A DNA stretch of 42,600 nucleotides from Nitrospira sp. CG24E (GCA_002869895.2 NEWP02000009.1:95421-138020), one strand, 5' to 3'. Positions 25,377 to 33,756 are shown, counted from the stretch's first letter. Numbers and translations are program-made. Notes: generated by a model from the sequence alone, not told the origin.

Positions 25377-26804
25377 ATGAAACACCTGATCATTGGCGTC
25401 GTCGTCATCTGGGCCATCTTCCAGATATCGAGCTTCATTTGGTCTTCAAAAGGTCAATCGCCCAGCGCCACCTATACCAAACTCCTTGAGTCACCGCAGT
25501 ACCGTCTCACCAACCCCTATGAGAACGGCTACTTCTACCTTCTCGGCTTTACGGCAGCTACGTCTCTCGATCCAGCCAAGGTTGGTCACGAAATGTGGCT
25601 GGAAATCTCTGCCGCTCGAGGCTCGAACTCATTCGATTACGGAAAACCAGGACGGGCGGAACTGCAGATTGACACACCGCTAGAAGAGGTCATTCCCGCC
25701 TGGAACTCCGAGAATCCGGCGAATGAGTTCCGTCATCTGCAGACGCGGATTCAGACTCTGTCCGGTCGCGACCGCACCCTCTTGATGCGATACGAACACT
25801 GGCTTGCCATGCCCTTCGAGGACATGGGGTTCGGACACCGAGCCATGCCCCGTTTTCTGGACATGCAGGTGGCGCACCGCCTCTATATCGCCGACGGATT
25901 TTCTCGCCAGACGGCGCTAGGCATGCAGCGACTGAAACAGGATATGCAAATGTGGAGGAACGTACTTCGGAATGCGACGACCGTTAGCACAAAAGTCATG
26001 GCGCAAATCGTCATCACCGACGATCTCCGCCTTCTCTCGAATTTGCTATCGCAGCCGAGCGTCGACCCAACCGTTCTCGCGATGACCCCCAACATTGCCC
26101 CTCCATTCGCGGCAGCAGAATCATCCCTCCACTGGCCGCTTCGACATCAATTTATTCTCGGCGTCCATGCCGATCGTATCGGAGAGTCCTCCACAGAGAA
26201 GCAAACTGAATCCCTGATTGCACAGGAACAATGGTTGGCAAACATGGCTCATCTTCCACAAGAGGCCTTTCGCCGGATCTCACACCCCCGCACGCCCTCA
26301 TTCCTTGGAATCCCACTACAGACACGCGAGACCTGGGAAATGTATGCCACCTACTACGACGCGGTGATTCAAGCGACAGAAACAGGACAGAGCGCCTTAC
26401 CGAAAATTCATGCGCTTGGAGGTACCGCACGTCAGGGCATCTTTGAGAGCCTTGTCAGCCCAAACTCCTTCGAACCGGACTGGGATCCCTTCCATCAGCA
26501 ACTGCGGGAAACCGATGCCAGGCTGCGCCTCGCCTCGCTGCAAGTCGTCTTGCAACGACCAAGCGCACAGACCACGGTGCCGAATCGACTCGCTCAAGTC
26601 GGCTCCTCTTACTACGATCCCTTCAGTGGATTGCCGATGTTATGGAGCCCGACCCAACAGAAGATCTATAGTGTGGGAAAAGACCGTTATGACGATGGGG
26701 GCGACGCAAGTTTCGACATCAGCGTACCTGCTATCGTCTCGCGCACATCTCTGCCTCAAAACTCACAGACAACTGCTCCAACCAAACGAACTAACCGGCG
26801 TTAA
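25377..26804 (+). CDS. Hypothetical membrane-anchored protein
   Basis: 475 residues of unknown function. One N-terminal membrane segment (HLIIGVVVIWAIFQISSFIW) is followed by a large, mostly helical soluble part that should face the periplasm. Motif-like stretches are NPYENGYFYLLGFTAA and HRLYIADGFSRQTALGMQRL. I see no catalytic signature. The start is taken at ATG 25377; GTG 25353 in frame is possible, and neither has a good ribosome site. It stands alone and is closed by a nonamer hairpin array. Confidence 0.75.
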   Translation: MKHLIIGVVVIWAIFQISSFIWSSKGQSPSATYTKLLESPQYRLTNPYENGYFYLLGFTAATSLDPAKVGHEMWLEISAARGSNSFDYGKPGRAELQIDTPLEEVIPAWNSENPANEFRHLQTRIQTLSGRDRTLLMRYEHWLAMPFEDMGFGHRAMPRFLDMQVAHRLYIADGFSRQTALGMQRLKQDMQMWRNVLRNATTVSTKVMAQIVITDDLRLLSNLLSQPSVDPTVLAMTPNIAPPFAAAESSLHWPLRHQFILGVHADRIGESSTEKQTESLIAQEQWLANMAHLPQEAFRRISHPRTPSFLGIPLQTRETWEMYATYYDAVIQATETGQSALPKIHALGGTARQGIFESLVSPNSFEPDWDPFHQQLRETDARLRLASLQVVLQRPSAQTTVPNRLAQVGSSYYDPFSGLPMLWSPTQQKIYSVGKDRYDDGGDASFDISVPAIVSRTSLPQNSQTTAPTKRTNRR

Positions 26805-26828
26805 CTCATCACGTGCAAGGATGTTCAA

Positions 26829-26907
26829 ATTGGTTTGTTCAGTTTATTTGGTTGATTTGGTTTATCCGATTAACCAAACAAACGAAATAGACCAAACAAA
26901 CCAAATA
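26829..26907. repeat. Period-9 T-rich hairpin array between convergent genes
   Basis: Left units ATTGGTTTG, TTCAGTTTA, TTTGGTTGA, TTTGGTTTA lead to a short turn (TCCGATTA). A right arm of AACCAAACAAACGAAATAG and ACCAAACAAACCAAAT follows. It lies between the stop at 26804 and the SemiSWEET stop at 26925. It is the third member of the family at 926-1016 and 5326-5411, though its loop lacks TTCG. Confidence 0.7.
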
Positions 26908-26924
26908 ACGGTTTTAGAGTCCTG

Positions 26925-27182
26925 CTAACTTCGATAGCGCAGCTTGAGTACCAAGATCGCACCAGTCAGCAACAAGGTCACAAAATTAGTCAGGATGATC
27001 GGCCAGGCATGGAGCAGCAGCCCGTAGAGAAACCAGAGGCAAACACCGGCTGAAAATATGGCGAGCATCCCCATCGATACATCGCCCGCAGACTTTGTGA
27101 CCCAGGTCTTCTGCAGCTGGGGCCAGAATGCACAGGTGGTAAACGCCCCTGCCGCAAATCCTAATAAATCGATTCCTGTCAT
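26925..27182 (-). CDS. SemiSWEET-type (PQ-loop) small transporter
   Basis: 85 residues with three membrane helices and the PQ-loop motif in FWPQLQKTWVTKSAGDVS. SemiSWEETs dimerise to form a six-helix pore for small sugars. Length is normal for the family and the sequence is complete (starts MTGIDLLGFAAGAF). No sugar gene is adjacent, so the substrate is unknown. Confidence 0.88.
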   Translation of the reverse strand: MTGIDLLGFAAGAFTTCAFWPQLQKTWVTKSAGDVSMGMLAIFSAGVCLWFLYGLLLHAWPIILTNFVTLLLTGAILVLKLRYRS

Positions 27183-27245
27183 TTTGCGTCACCTTTTCCC
27201 ATCCCAGAGGCTCCCAAGCAACATTGCCCGCCCCATCAAACCTGC

Positions 27246-27274
27246 TTGTCAAGACGAATGGCCCTGTGATAAGT
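27246..27274 (+). promoter_or_regulatory. Candidate promoter for rpmB
   Basis: TTGTCA (27246-27251) and ATAAGT (27269-27274), 17 nt apart, with TGTG just upstream of the -10. It lies about 50 nt before the rpmB start. Confidence 0.5.
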
Positions 27275-27323
27275 TCCTAGCTTCATACGCGAGCTCAATT
27301 CGAGTCGATGAAGGAGTCTACCA

Positions 27324-27515
27324 GTGGCATTTACATGCGATCTCTGCAGCAAACGCCGGCAGTCCGGCCATAACGTCAGTCACGCCAATAACAAGACTAA
27401 ACGGATCTTCAAGCCCAACCTCCAGCCAGTCCGAGCCCTAATCGACGGTCAGACAAAGCGTATTCGGGTTTGTACACGCTGCTTGCGTAGTGGCAAAGTC
27501 CAAAAGTCCGTCTAA
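27324..27515 (+). CDS. rpmB: 50S ribosomal protein L28
   Basis: 63 residues. It begins [20 protein letters not shown] and ends [15 protein letters not shown], the normal L28 pattern with two CxxC pairs (a zinc-binding version). The start is GTG 27324-27326, with AAGGAG 7 nt upstream. A single gene with its own promoter; rpmG is not adjacent. Confidence 0.93.
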   Translation: MAFTCDLCSKRRQSGHNVSHANNKTKRIFKPNLQPVRALIDGQTKRIRVCTRCLRSGKVQKSV

Positions 27516-27595
27516 GGGACTGGCTCCGCCGTCCTCGACGGTGCCTGCCCCGCTATCTGAGGGGGACAGCCACCAACCGGAAAGATGGCAGTCCC

Positions 27596-27910
27596 CTACG
27601 GAGCCGACCAGAGCACGTGGCCGTCCTGATCGGACAGCCTCACAGCAAATCGATCGTCTGGTGAAAAAGCCAGCTTTCGATTCCCATCTCGGCTTACCAT
27701 CACGAGACCTACCTCGCCATTCTTGTCCAGTCCTAATCCTGCTCGCGCTTTGCCATTCGCATCCAATAGGAGAAACTCCTCAGCATTCATCCCGTTGACC
27801 TTCTGCGCCGCAACGGGGGAAGGAGCCAACCACCATCCGCTTAATGCACCTCCTGTAATGCTTCCGACTAACGTCACAACGACTAAGATCCCAAAATGCC
27901 ATCGGCTCAC
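27596..27910 (-). CDS. Hypothetical exported protein
   Basis: 104 residues. An N-terminal hydrophobic segment (FGILVVVTLVGSITGGALSG) could be a signal or anchor. The rest reads as short beta repeats (LLLDANGKARAGLGLDKNGE, VGLVMVSRDGNRKLAFSPDD). It starts at GTG 27908-27910 after a strong GGAGGAG. The function is unknown. It converges on rpmB; the 80-bp gap contains overlapping inverted repeats (GGCTCCG/CGGAGCC). Confidence 0.75.
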   Translation of the reverse strand: MSRWHFGILVVVTLVGSITGGALSGWWLAPSPVAAQKVNGMNAEEFLLLDANGKARAGLGLDKNGEVGLVMVSRDGNRKLAFSPDDRFAVRLSDQDGHVLWSAP

Positions 27911-27952
27911 AACTCCTCCTTCCTGTAACGCACAAACCTATCAGCCATGCTT

Positions 27953-28052
27953 GTGCGTGAGACACGCTAGACGTGCGCGACAGGCGCGACCCGGCTGGAT
28001 CGAGACTCCTGCTCTTCGCGCTCTTCTCGCTCATCGCGCGAGTCCCGCGCGA
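27953..28052. repeat. Period-9 GC-rich inverted array
   Basis: Left units on the plus strand: GCGTGAGAC, ACGCTAGAC, GTGCGCGAC, AGGCGCGAC. Right arm on the minus strand: GCGGGACTC, GCGCGATGA, GCGAGAAGA, GCGCGAAGA, GCAGGAGTC. It resembles the array at 10585-10752. It lies between the hypothetical gene at 27596 and the tRNA terminator. Confidence 0.6.
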
Positions 28053-28064
28053 AGAACGAAACAC

Positions 28065-28101
28065 AAAAAAAGACTTGGAGGCGCATGCCTCTCAAGTCTT
28101 T
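28065..28101 (-). terminator. Rho-independent terminator after tRNA-Gly
   Basis: On the minus strand, AAAGACTTGAGAGGC and GCCTCCAAGTCTTT form a long stem around a 4-nt loop and run into TTTTTTT. It terminates the tRNA (and probably tyrS) transcript. Confidence 0.85.
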
Positions 28102-28118
28102 AATCTCATCCGTGTGAC

Positions 28119-28139
28119 GCTTCACGCCTCACGTTTCAC
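28119..28139 (-). repeat. Three heptamer units
   Basis: On the minus strand: GTGAAAC, GTGAGGC, GTGAAGC, followed by GTCACAC. They lie between the tRNA and its terminator, so they would be in the 3' trailer of the precursor. Confidence 0.6.
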
Positions 28140-28147
28140 GTCTTCTT

Positions 28148-28222
28148 TGGAGCGGGCGAGGGGATTTGAACCCCTGACAACTTGCTTGGGAAGCAAGGAC
28201 TCTACCACTGAGCTACGCCCGC
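28148..28222 (-). tRNA. tRNA-Gly (anticodon CCC)
   Basis: The cloverleaf is clear. The acceptor GCGGGCG pairs with CGCCCGC; the D arm is AGCTCAGTGGTAGAGT; the anticodon stem CTTGC/GCAAG encloses TTCCCAA (CCC, reading GGG); the T arm is AGGGGTTCAAATCCCCT. The 3' CCA is encoded (28148-28150). It is 38 nt after tyrS on the same strand. Confidence 0.96.
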
Positions 28223-28259
28223 TCACTGAGTCGAATCCTACGCTGGGCCTCATGCCAAG

Positions 28260-29489
28260 TCAAGAAACTCCTGGCGATGAAGCTTGCAATTCAACCAGTG
28301 CAAACTTCCGTCGGCCGATTTTCAGTCTATAGGATCGTCCCGCCACGATCGATAACATGGCATTCGCATCGCTCTGTTTCTGCCCATCGATCTCTAAACC
28401 GCCCTGAACGATCAGCCGGCGGGCCTCGCTTTTACTCGGCACCAGCTTTGTCTTGGCAACCAGATCGACTAGACCGATCGCTTGCTCCTCTCGAAAATCG
28501 GCCAGGGTCAAGGTCACACGCACATCCGGCTCGCTTGGAAATTCCCGCTCTTGAAATTTCTGTTGAAAGACCGTCCTCGCCTGCTGACCGGCTTCAGCCC
28601 CATGATACCGGCCGACAATCGAGGCTGCGAGCGCCTGTTTTGCCTCCATCGGGTGAGCCGCCTTCACGCCGACCATCTCTTCAGTCGTAAGCAGCTCGTA
28701 GTACCGAAACATCAAGGCATCGCTAATCGACATGAGTTTCCCGAACATGTCGTTCGGTGTGTCTTCCAGGGCGATATAGTTACCCTGACTCTTACTCATC
28801 TTCTTGACGCCATCGGTTCCCTCAAGCAACGGCATCGTGATTACAACTTGCGGTTCCTGCCCATAATCCCGCTGCAGCTCGCGCCCCATCAACAAATTGA
28901 ACTTCTGATCGGTGCCGCCCAGTTCGACATCGGACTTCAGCGCGACGGAATCATAGCCCTGTACGAGCGGATACATGAACTCATGGATACTGATCGGTTT
29001 TTGTTCATGATAGCGCTTATGAAAATCGTCCCGCTCGAGCATCCGCGCGACACTGCTGTGCGCGCTCAGGTGGATCAACCCTTCCGCCGTCATCGTACTC
29101 ATCCATCGACTGTTAAACTCCACCAGTGTCTTCGCAGGATCGAGAATCTTAAAGATCTGCCGCTCATAGGTTTTGGCATTCTCCAGCACTTTCTCCTTCG
29201 AAAGCGCCACACGCGTCTCCGATTGGCCGGTCGGATCGCCAATCATGCCGGTGAAGTCGCCGATCAAAAAAATGACACGATGTCCGAGCTCCTGAAAATG
29301 CTTGAGCTTGTGGATCAAGACCGTATGGCCCAGATGGAGATCCGGCGCGGTCGGATCAAAGCCGGCTTTCACCCGCAACGGCCGGTTCTCTTTCAAAGAA
29401 CGCGTCAGTTTCGATTCAAGCTCAGCCGGCTGGATGATCTCCACCGCTCCCCGGAGAATCAAGTCGAGTTGACGGGAAAGTTCGCTCAT
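28260..29489 (-). CDS. tyrS: Tyrosyl-tRNA synthetase
   Basis: 409 residues. It charges tRNA-Tyr. The HIGH-type motif is HLGH (52-55), KMSKS is at 230-234, and [20 protein letters not shown] carries the tyrosine and adenylate-binding residues. A C-terminal S4 RNA-binding domain ([20 protein letters not shown]) completes it. This is the TyrZ-like class with KMSKS, not KFGKS. The start codon overlaps the stop of the ComEA-like gene by 4 nt (ATGA), so the two are coupled. Confidence 0.96.
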   Translation of the reverse strand: MSELSRQLDLILRGAVEIIQPAELESKLTRSLKENRPLRVKAGFDPTAPDLHLGHTVLIHKLKHFQELGHRVIFLIGDFTGMIGDPTGQSETRVALSKEKVLENAKTYERQIFKILDPAKTLVEFNSRWMSTMTAEGLIHLSAHSSVARMLERDDFHKRYHEQKPISIHEFMYPLVQGYDSVALKSDVELGGTDQKFNLLMGRELQRDYGQEPQVVITMPLLEGTDGVKKMSKSQGNYIALEDTPNDMFGKLMSISDALMFRYYELLTTEEMVGVKAAHPMEAKQALAASIVGRYHGAEAGQQARTVFQQKFQEREFPSEPDVRVTLTLADFREEQAIGLVDLVAKTKLVPSKSEARRLIVQGGLEIDGQKQSDANAMLSIVAGRSYRLKIGRRKFALVELQASSPGVS

Positions 29490-29890
29490 GTCCCCCTCCT
29501 CTCTCTACTGACAGATTCGCTATCCGGCACGACTGTGATCAATGGACGGATACGCTCAAACTTCTTCATCCCAATCCCCTTCACCTGCTGCAATTCATCA
29601 AGGGACCGGAAGGTTCCCACCGATTGTCGATACGCGATGATCCGTTCCGCCAATCGGGCGCCGATCCCCGGCAACGCATCGAATTCCTGTTCCGTCGCCC
29701 GGTTCAAATCGAGCAGAGTCTGGTGAGATCGTTTCGGAGCAGCGGCAGGAGCAACCTTCGACTCCTCTAACGATTGCGCTCCTAAGTCGTTCGGTCGATC
29801 AAATGAATTCGGCAGAGTCCAGCCGATCCAAAACACAACTCCCAGGGTCACCGCAAACATGCCAAGCTTAATCAAAAGTGAAGAGACCAT
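29486..29890 (-). CDS. ComEA-like helix-hairpin-helix protein
   Basis: 134 residues. An N-terminal membrane anchor ([20 protein letters not shown]), a linker, then a double helix-hairpin-helix DNA-binding domain: [25 protein letters not shown] and [19 protein letters not shown]. This matches the ComEA family, which binds DNA at the cell envelope in natural uptake. The start is taken at ATG 29888-29890; a TTG at 29920 is possible but would extend into the heptamer array. Other com genes are not adjacent, so a competence role is only suggested. Confidence 0.82.
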   Translation of the reverse strand: MVSSLLIKLGMFAVTLGVVFWIGWTLPNSFDRPNDLGAQSLEESKVAPAAAPKRSHQTLLDLNRATEQEFDALPGIGARLAERIIAYRQSVGTFRSLDELQQVKGIGMKKFERIRPLITVVPDSESVSRERRGT

Positions 29891-29899
29891 AATATTCAA

Positions 29900-29934
29900 G
29901 TCAACTGTCGAACGTCCCAAGTCGAAAGTCCTAT
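29900..29934. repeat. Heptamer array between lpdA and comEA
   Basis: Five contiguous units: GTCAACT, GTCGAAC, GTCCCAA, GTCGAAA, GTCCTAT, then GAC. It begins 5 nt beyond the lpdA stop (29939), between that stop and the next gene of the same strand. The unit is degenerate apart from the leading GTC. Confidence 0.6.
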
Positions 29935-29938
29935 GACT

Positions 29939-31369
29939 TTACGACATCCTTTTCCGCGCCTGGTGAATCGCCTTCCCCGCGACATCTTCAGCCGCTTCCA
30001 TCAAACCTTCCGCCAACGTCGGATGAGCATGGATCATCTCCGCCATTTGCGTCACCGTCGCGCCGACTTGCATCGCCATGGCTGCTTCATGCACCAGATC
30101 GGCTGCGTGGGTTCCGACGATATGGACGCCAAGAATCCTACCGCTTGAGGACTCCGCAATGACCTTGAAGAAGCCCGTCGTATCCCCCGTCGCCTGCGCC
30201 TTGCCCACTCCGGCATACCGAAATCGTCCCACCTTCACCGCCACGTCGGGATTAAGCCCAGCCTTTTGCACACGCTCACGAGCCTGCTGTTCCGTCTCAC
30301 CCACGCGACCGATTTCCGGCAGGGTAAATATGCCTGCAGGAATGACGTCGTAACGAACTACCGCCTGATGCCCCATGATATTCTCGACTGCAACCTTACC
30401 CTGCGCCGAGGCCACATGCGCCAACATGACCTTGCCGACGACGTCGCCGATCGCGTAGATCCCCGGCACAGTGGTTTCCATCCGCTCGTTGACAAGAATC
30501 TCTCCTCGCTTCCCCGTCTGCACTCCCACCTGGCCCAGTCCGATGCCTTGACTATTCAGTCCTCGACCGACAGACACCAGTAACTTCTCAGCCATGACCT
30601 GCGTGCCGTCTTTGAGATGCGCAGTGATGGTTGTTGGTGACTGCTCCAGTCTCTCGACGGTCGTACCGGTCAGGACCGTCACGCCCCGTTTCTTCAGCTC
30701 CGGTTTCATCGTCGATGAGATATCTTCATCCTCCAGCGGCAGAACGTGCGCCATCAATTCAACGATCGTCACCTCCGTCCCTAAGCCGCTATAGAGCGCC
30801 GCGAACTCGCATCCCTCGACACCAGCGCCGACAATCAGCAGACTGGCAGGAATGTGCTCAAGGTCCAAGAGATGTTGGCTCGTCAAAATCTTCGTGCCAT
30901 CGACGGGAAATTGTGGAAGATTCGGCCAGGACGATCCAGTGGCAATCACGATTGCATCGGCCTGAATGTCCCGCATCGCGCCATCGTCTGCTATCACCGT
31001 AACCGTTTGGCGATCCCGCAGCGATCCGGTTCCTCGCACATGTTCGATATCCCATGCCTTGAAAAGCGTCGCGATACCTTTTACGAGCGTCGCCACCACC
31101 CTATTCTTTCGCGCGACCATCCGAGCAAGATCGTAGGTAACCGGTCCCTGGAGCAGCAAGCCCATGTCTTCAGATTTTTTGACCTTGTCGCCAAGTTCGA
31201 CGACCGATAGAAGGGCCTTGCTGGGGATGCAGCCAGAATTCAAGCAGACACCGCCGAGGGCGTGGGATTCAATGACGGTCACACGCGCGCCAAGCTGGGC
31301 TGCCCGGATCGCGGCAACATATCCGCCTGGTCCTGCGCCGAGAATGGCGATGTGCTTTCGAACCGGCAT
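29939..31369 (-). CDS. lpdA: Dihydrolipoyl dehydrogenase
   Basis: 476 residues. The FAD enzyme (E3) that reoxidises dihydrolipoyl groups using NAD+. The FAD motif GAGPGG is near the N-terminus, the redox pair is C42/C47 (GGVCLNSGCIPSK), the second nucleotide fold is VGAGVEGCEFAALYSGLG, and the catalytic His-Glu pair is H449/E454 (HAHPTLAEG). It follows gcvH by 33 nt, so it probably serves the glycine cleavage system here, though E3 is shared between complexes. Confidence 0.95.
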   Translation of the reverse strand: MPVRKHIAILGAGPGGYVAAIRAAQLGARVTVIESHALGGVCLNSGCIPSKALLSVVELGDKVKKSEDMGLLLQGPVTYDLARMVARKNRVVATLVKGIATLFKAWDIEHVRGTGSLRDRQTVTVIADDGAMRDIQADAIVIATGSSWPNLPQFPVDGTKILTSQHLLDLEHIPASLLIVGAGVEGCEFAALYSGLGTEVTIVELMAHVLPLEDEDISSTMKPELKKRGVTVLTGTTVERLEQSPTTITAHLKDGTQVMAEKLLVSVGRGLNSQGIGLGQVGVQTGKRGEILVNERMETTVPGIYAIGDVVGKVMLAHVASAQGKVAVENIMGHQAVVRYDVIPAGIFTLPEIGRVGETEQQARERVQKAGLNPDVAVKVGRFRYAGVGKAQATGDTTGFFKVIAESSSGRILGVHIVGTHAADLVHEAAMAMQVGATVTQMAEMIHAHPTLAEGLMEAAEDVAGKAIHQARKRMS

Positions 31370-31372
31370 ATC

Positions 31373-31408
31373 AAGGTTGAGGTTCAGGCTGAGGCTTAGG
31401 CCTTAACC
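31373..31408. repeat. Period-6 array spanning the gcvH stop codon
   Basis: Six 6-nt units: AAGGTT, GAGGTT, CAGGCT, GAGGCT, TAGGCC, TTAACC. They fill the gcvH-lpdA gap and include the gcvH stop (31403-31405). They are similar in kind, with a shorter period, to the 7- and 9-nt tracts elsewhere. Confidence 0.55.
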
Positions 31409-31792
31409 TTTCTTCTGGCTGGAAAGGAAGGCCTCATACTGTGCGGCGGTCATCAGCTTGTCCACTTCGCCTGCGCTCGACAAATCGATCGTCACCATCC
31501 AGCCTTTGCCATAGGGATCGGAATTCACCACTTCCGGATGATCTTTCAAATCGGCATTGACCTTGGCGACAGTGCCGCTCACGGGTGTGTAGATCGTGGA
31601 AGTGGTCTTGGTCGATTCAACCTCCCCGATCTGCTGCCCAGCCTTGACCGCAGCACCGGGCTTCGGCATGTCGATAAAGACGATATCGCCCAACGCATCC
31701 TGGGCAAAATGACTGATGCCGACCGTAGCCTGTGTGCCGTTCATGCGTACCCATTCATGCTCTTGGTGGTACCGAAGATCATTCGGAATCAT
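31403..31792 (-). CDS. gcvH: Glycine cleavage system H protein
   Basis: 129 residues. The lipoyl carrier that shuttles the aminomethyl group between GcvP, GcvT and Lpd. The lipoylated lysine is K62 in GEVESTKTTSTIYTPVSG, and YHQEHEWVR is the usual N-terminal motif. Full length. gcvP and gcvT are not in the window. The gene lies between ndk and lpdA on the same strand. Confidence 0.95.
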   Translation of the reverse strand: MIPNDLRYHQEHEWVRMNGTQATVGISHFAQDALGDIVFIDMPKPGAAVKAGQQIGEVESTKTTSTIYTPVSGTVAKVNADLKDHPEVVNSDPYGKGWMVTIDLSSAGEVDKLMTAAQYEAFLSSQKKG

Positions 31793-31807
31793 GTCTGCTC
31801 CTGCCCC

Positions 31808-32227
31808 CTATTCGGCTAGATCCATTTCAGGAAAAAAGTAGGCAATTTCGAACTTGGCGGTTTCCGGTGAATCGGATCCGTGCACCGCGTTAAATTCGAT
31901 GTTCGTGCCATGGGCCTTGCGAATCGTGCCAGGCTCTGCCTTGGCCGGATCGGTCGCACCCATCAGTTCGCGATTTTTCTTGATGGCATTGTCGCCTTGC
32001 AGCACCAGCACTACGGACGGACCGGACGACATGAAGCTACAGAGACTTTGAAAAAATGGACGAGCCTTATGCACGGCATAAAACCCCTCGGCTGTCGACA
32101 TTGAGAACTGCATCATGCGGATGGCCACCGGTTTGAGACTGGCCTTTTCATAACGCGCAATAATGTCGCCGATCGCATGCTTCTTCACCGCATCCGGCTT
32201 GATAATGGCTAATGTTCGTTCACTCAT
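31808..32227 (-). CDS. ndk: Nucleoside diphosphate kinase
   Basis: 139 residues. It transfers the gamma-phosphate from ATP to NDPs via a phosphohistidine. The active His is H116 in [18 protein letters not shown] opens the protein. Length is normal. The first gene of ndk-gcvH-lpdA with short gaps, possibly running through comEA, tyrS and the tRNA. A family 2 palindromic element lies 48 bp upstream. Confidence 0.96.
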   Translation of the reverse strand: MSERTLAIIKPDAVKKHAIGDIIARYEKASLKPVAIRMMQFSMSTAEGFYAVHKARPFFQSLCSFMSSGPSVVLVLQGDNAIKKNRELMGATDPAKAEPGTIRKAHGTNIEFNAVHGSDSPETAKFEIAYFFPEMDLAE

Positions 32228-32274
32228 GGGCTCTGAGATTCCTCCAGACAGTTAAAGAATAGATTGTATAGACT

Positions 32275-32458
32275 AGGAGCCTCTCCGACATGAACCTTCT
32301 ACTGCGGCGGACGACGCCCAGGCATCTACGTTGTTCTCGGCCCTGACAAATCCTCAACGTATTCCAGTGAATACGCCTCCGGTTTCTCAGGGCCTGCGGC
32401 CGTGTATCTGTCAGTGCCTCATTCGCCTCGTTACGAAGACAATGTCGGACAGGCTCCT
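32275..32458. repeat. Palindromic element, family 2, with 17-bp terminal inverted repeats
   Basis: The left end AGGAGCCTCTCCGACAT (32275-32291) and right end ATGTCGGACAGGCTCCT (32442-32458) are complementary at 16 of 17 positions. The interior matches the long copy at 24745-24905 (AATCCTCAACGTATT, GAATACGCCTCCGG, GGCCTGCGGCC). 184 bp and non-coding; MITE-like. It lies upstream of ndk. Confidence 0.8.
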
Positions 32459-32513
32459 GGCGCATTATAAGTGGCTGATAATAGGCTTGCAAGCCGAAGA
32501 TGGCCTTCCTGAA

Positions 32514-32930
32514 TCACGAACCGACTACCCGCAATCCGCTGGCTCTAGCCGCAGTCGCCAACGCGTCGTCGTGCGTCGCCATCACGAGGGCGGCGCCGCT
32601 CCGATCCTTCCAAAGCAGGGCGGTCGCCAAATGGATCGCATCCAACGTGCCCAGCGCGGTCGGCAACGGTTGTGACGCTCTCGCAAGAACCGGCCTCGTT
32701 AGTTCAACAACCTCGACAGCCTCCAGAAGCCGGAACACCGCCTCCCGCCTGATCGCAATCTCGGCATCCTCCAATCCTTCGGCCAGTCGCAATCGATCCA
32801 ACGTGCGCAAACACTCAACTTCGACCAGAGCGGACGCCACCCCTTGAGTGATCGACCGCCACTCTTTCAGCGCATTGGCTTGGCCCAGGATGATACGCAG
32901 GACAGTCGAAGAATCGAGGTAGGCAATCAC
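32514..32930 (-). CDS. PIN-domain toxin (VapC-like)
   Basis: 138 residues. Acidic active-site residues are present: D6 (YLDSSTVL), E37/E39, D97 (TLDAIHLATA) and D121/D122 (THDDALATAA). PIN toxins are Mg-dependent RNases that cut tRNA or rRNA. The start overlaps the antitoxin stop by 4 nt (ATGA). This looks like a complete, working pair. Confidence 0.9.
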   Translation of the reverse strand: MIAYLDSSTVLRIILGQANALKEWRSITQGVASALVEVECLRTLDRLRLAEGLEDAEIAIRREAVFRLLEAVEVVELTRPVLARASQPLPTALGTLDAIHLATALLWKDRSGAALVMATHDDALATAARASGLRVVGS

Positions 32931-33196
32931 CGCTCTCCTTGCCGTTCTTCAAGGAGAAGCGCGACAATATCACGACGGAGCCGCAGCGGCGGCGGCAGCG
33001 GAACCTGCTTGAGCGACGGCGCCCCTGGCAACGGACTCCGCACCGTCAATGACGAACTCTGCTCTTCATAAGGCACAATACGCGCAATCGGCGTACTCCG
33101 GTCCAGCACAGTCACCGTTCGTCCGGCCCGTACCTTTCGGAGATGCTCACTGAGCCTGCTTTTCAAGTCTGCAACCCGCACACCAGTCATGGTCAT
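32927..33196 (-). CDS. Phd/YefM-type antitoxin
   Basis: About 89 residues. The N-terminal DNA-binding and dimerisation part is VRVADLKSRLSEHLRKVRAG followed by VTVLDRSTPIARIVPYE, typical of Phd/YefM. The C-terminal proline-rich tail (PLPGAPSLKQVPLPPPLRLR) would bind the PIN toxin encoded next. The start is ATG 33194-33196 or 33188-33190; the longer frame to 33286 lacks family similarity. TGAC repeats at the start region may be its own operator. Confidence 0.8.
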   Translation of the reverse strand: MTMTGVRVADLKSRLSEHLRKVRAGRTVTVLDRSTPIARIVPYEEQSSSLTVRSPLPGAPSLKQVPLPPPLRLRRDIVALLLEERQGER

Positions 33197-33325
33197 AATA
33201 TAGTCATATCTGGTCACATTAGCAAGAAGAACCTGCCAGGGATCCACCGCGATCGCTGGAACGTGCGAATTGAGACGCCAGTGCAAGCAGGTAGCGCTTA
33301 CGCAGCGATCTTGTTGAAAGCCGAG

Positions 33326-33500
33326 CTACTTTCTCGCATTCAACACTGTGATCTTCTGCACTGGGTAATCTTTGACAGTACTGGTAGCCACGGTCGCATC
33401 CCTACATACAGCTCTGCAACTGAGATGACCGAACAGTTTCTCGCCCTCTGAGCACGTCAATTCACACATCCGTATCCAACACAACCGTGGCCGCTGGATG
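33326..33500 (-). pseudogene. Decayed vapC-like PIN toxin
   Basis: Downstream of the orphan antitoxin, one minus-strand frame reads TVVLDTDV*IDVLRGRETV. This is a PIN N-terminus in which the expected Trp codon is TGA (33462-33464). A different frame then gives ATVATSTVKDYPVQKITVLN, a typical PIN C-terminus. Most of the middle is missing. So there is a stop, a frameshift and a large deletion. Confidence 0.7.
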
Positions 33501-33501
33501 C

Positions 33502-33756
33502 CTACCCTGTCGAGCGAGAGGACTTTCGAAGCGAACGGACAAACCGACGAGGGCCTCTGGTCAGTTCCGGATGCGCTCGCGCCTTCCAAGCTCCAAAACT
33601 ACTCTGCAACGCCTTCTTAAACCTGATCCGCTTAAGCTCATGACGCAATGCGTCACCCACGACTTTGCTCTGTTCCCCCTTCGGAACAGTTCGCCTCAAT
33701 TCAACCAGGAGATCTTCTGGTAACGTAACGTTCGCCCTCCTGGTTGTATTTGCCAT
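33502..33756 (-). CDS. Orphan antitoxin-like protein
   Basis: 84 residues, beginning MANTTRRANVTLPEDLLVEL, a ribbon-helix-helix style strand-helix, then EQSKVVGDALRHELKRIRFK. It resembles VapB/CopG antitoxins. The start is ATG 33754-33756 with GGGGAGA upstream. Its toxin partner (33326-33500) is dead. It may persist for DNA binding or to neutralise related toxins. Confidence 0.75.
   Translation of the reverse strand: MANTTRRANVTLPEDLLVELRRTVPKGEQSKVVGDALRHELKRIRFKKALQSSFGAWKARAHPELTRGPRRFVRSLRKSSRSTG

Noticed and set aside
27516-27604. Terminator between rpmB and the hypothetical gene
   Set aside because: GGCTCCG/CGGAGCC and GGGACTG/CAGTCCC are both inverted pairs but cross rather than nest, and no T-run follows; left as unassigned repeats.
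28482-29726. 414-codon plus-strand open frame
   Set aside because: Antisense to tyrS and the ComEA-like gene; no ribosome site or domain.
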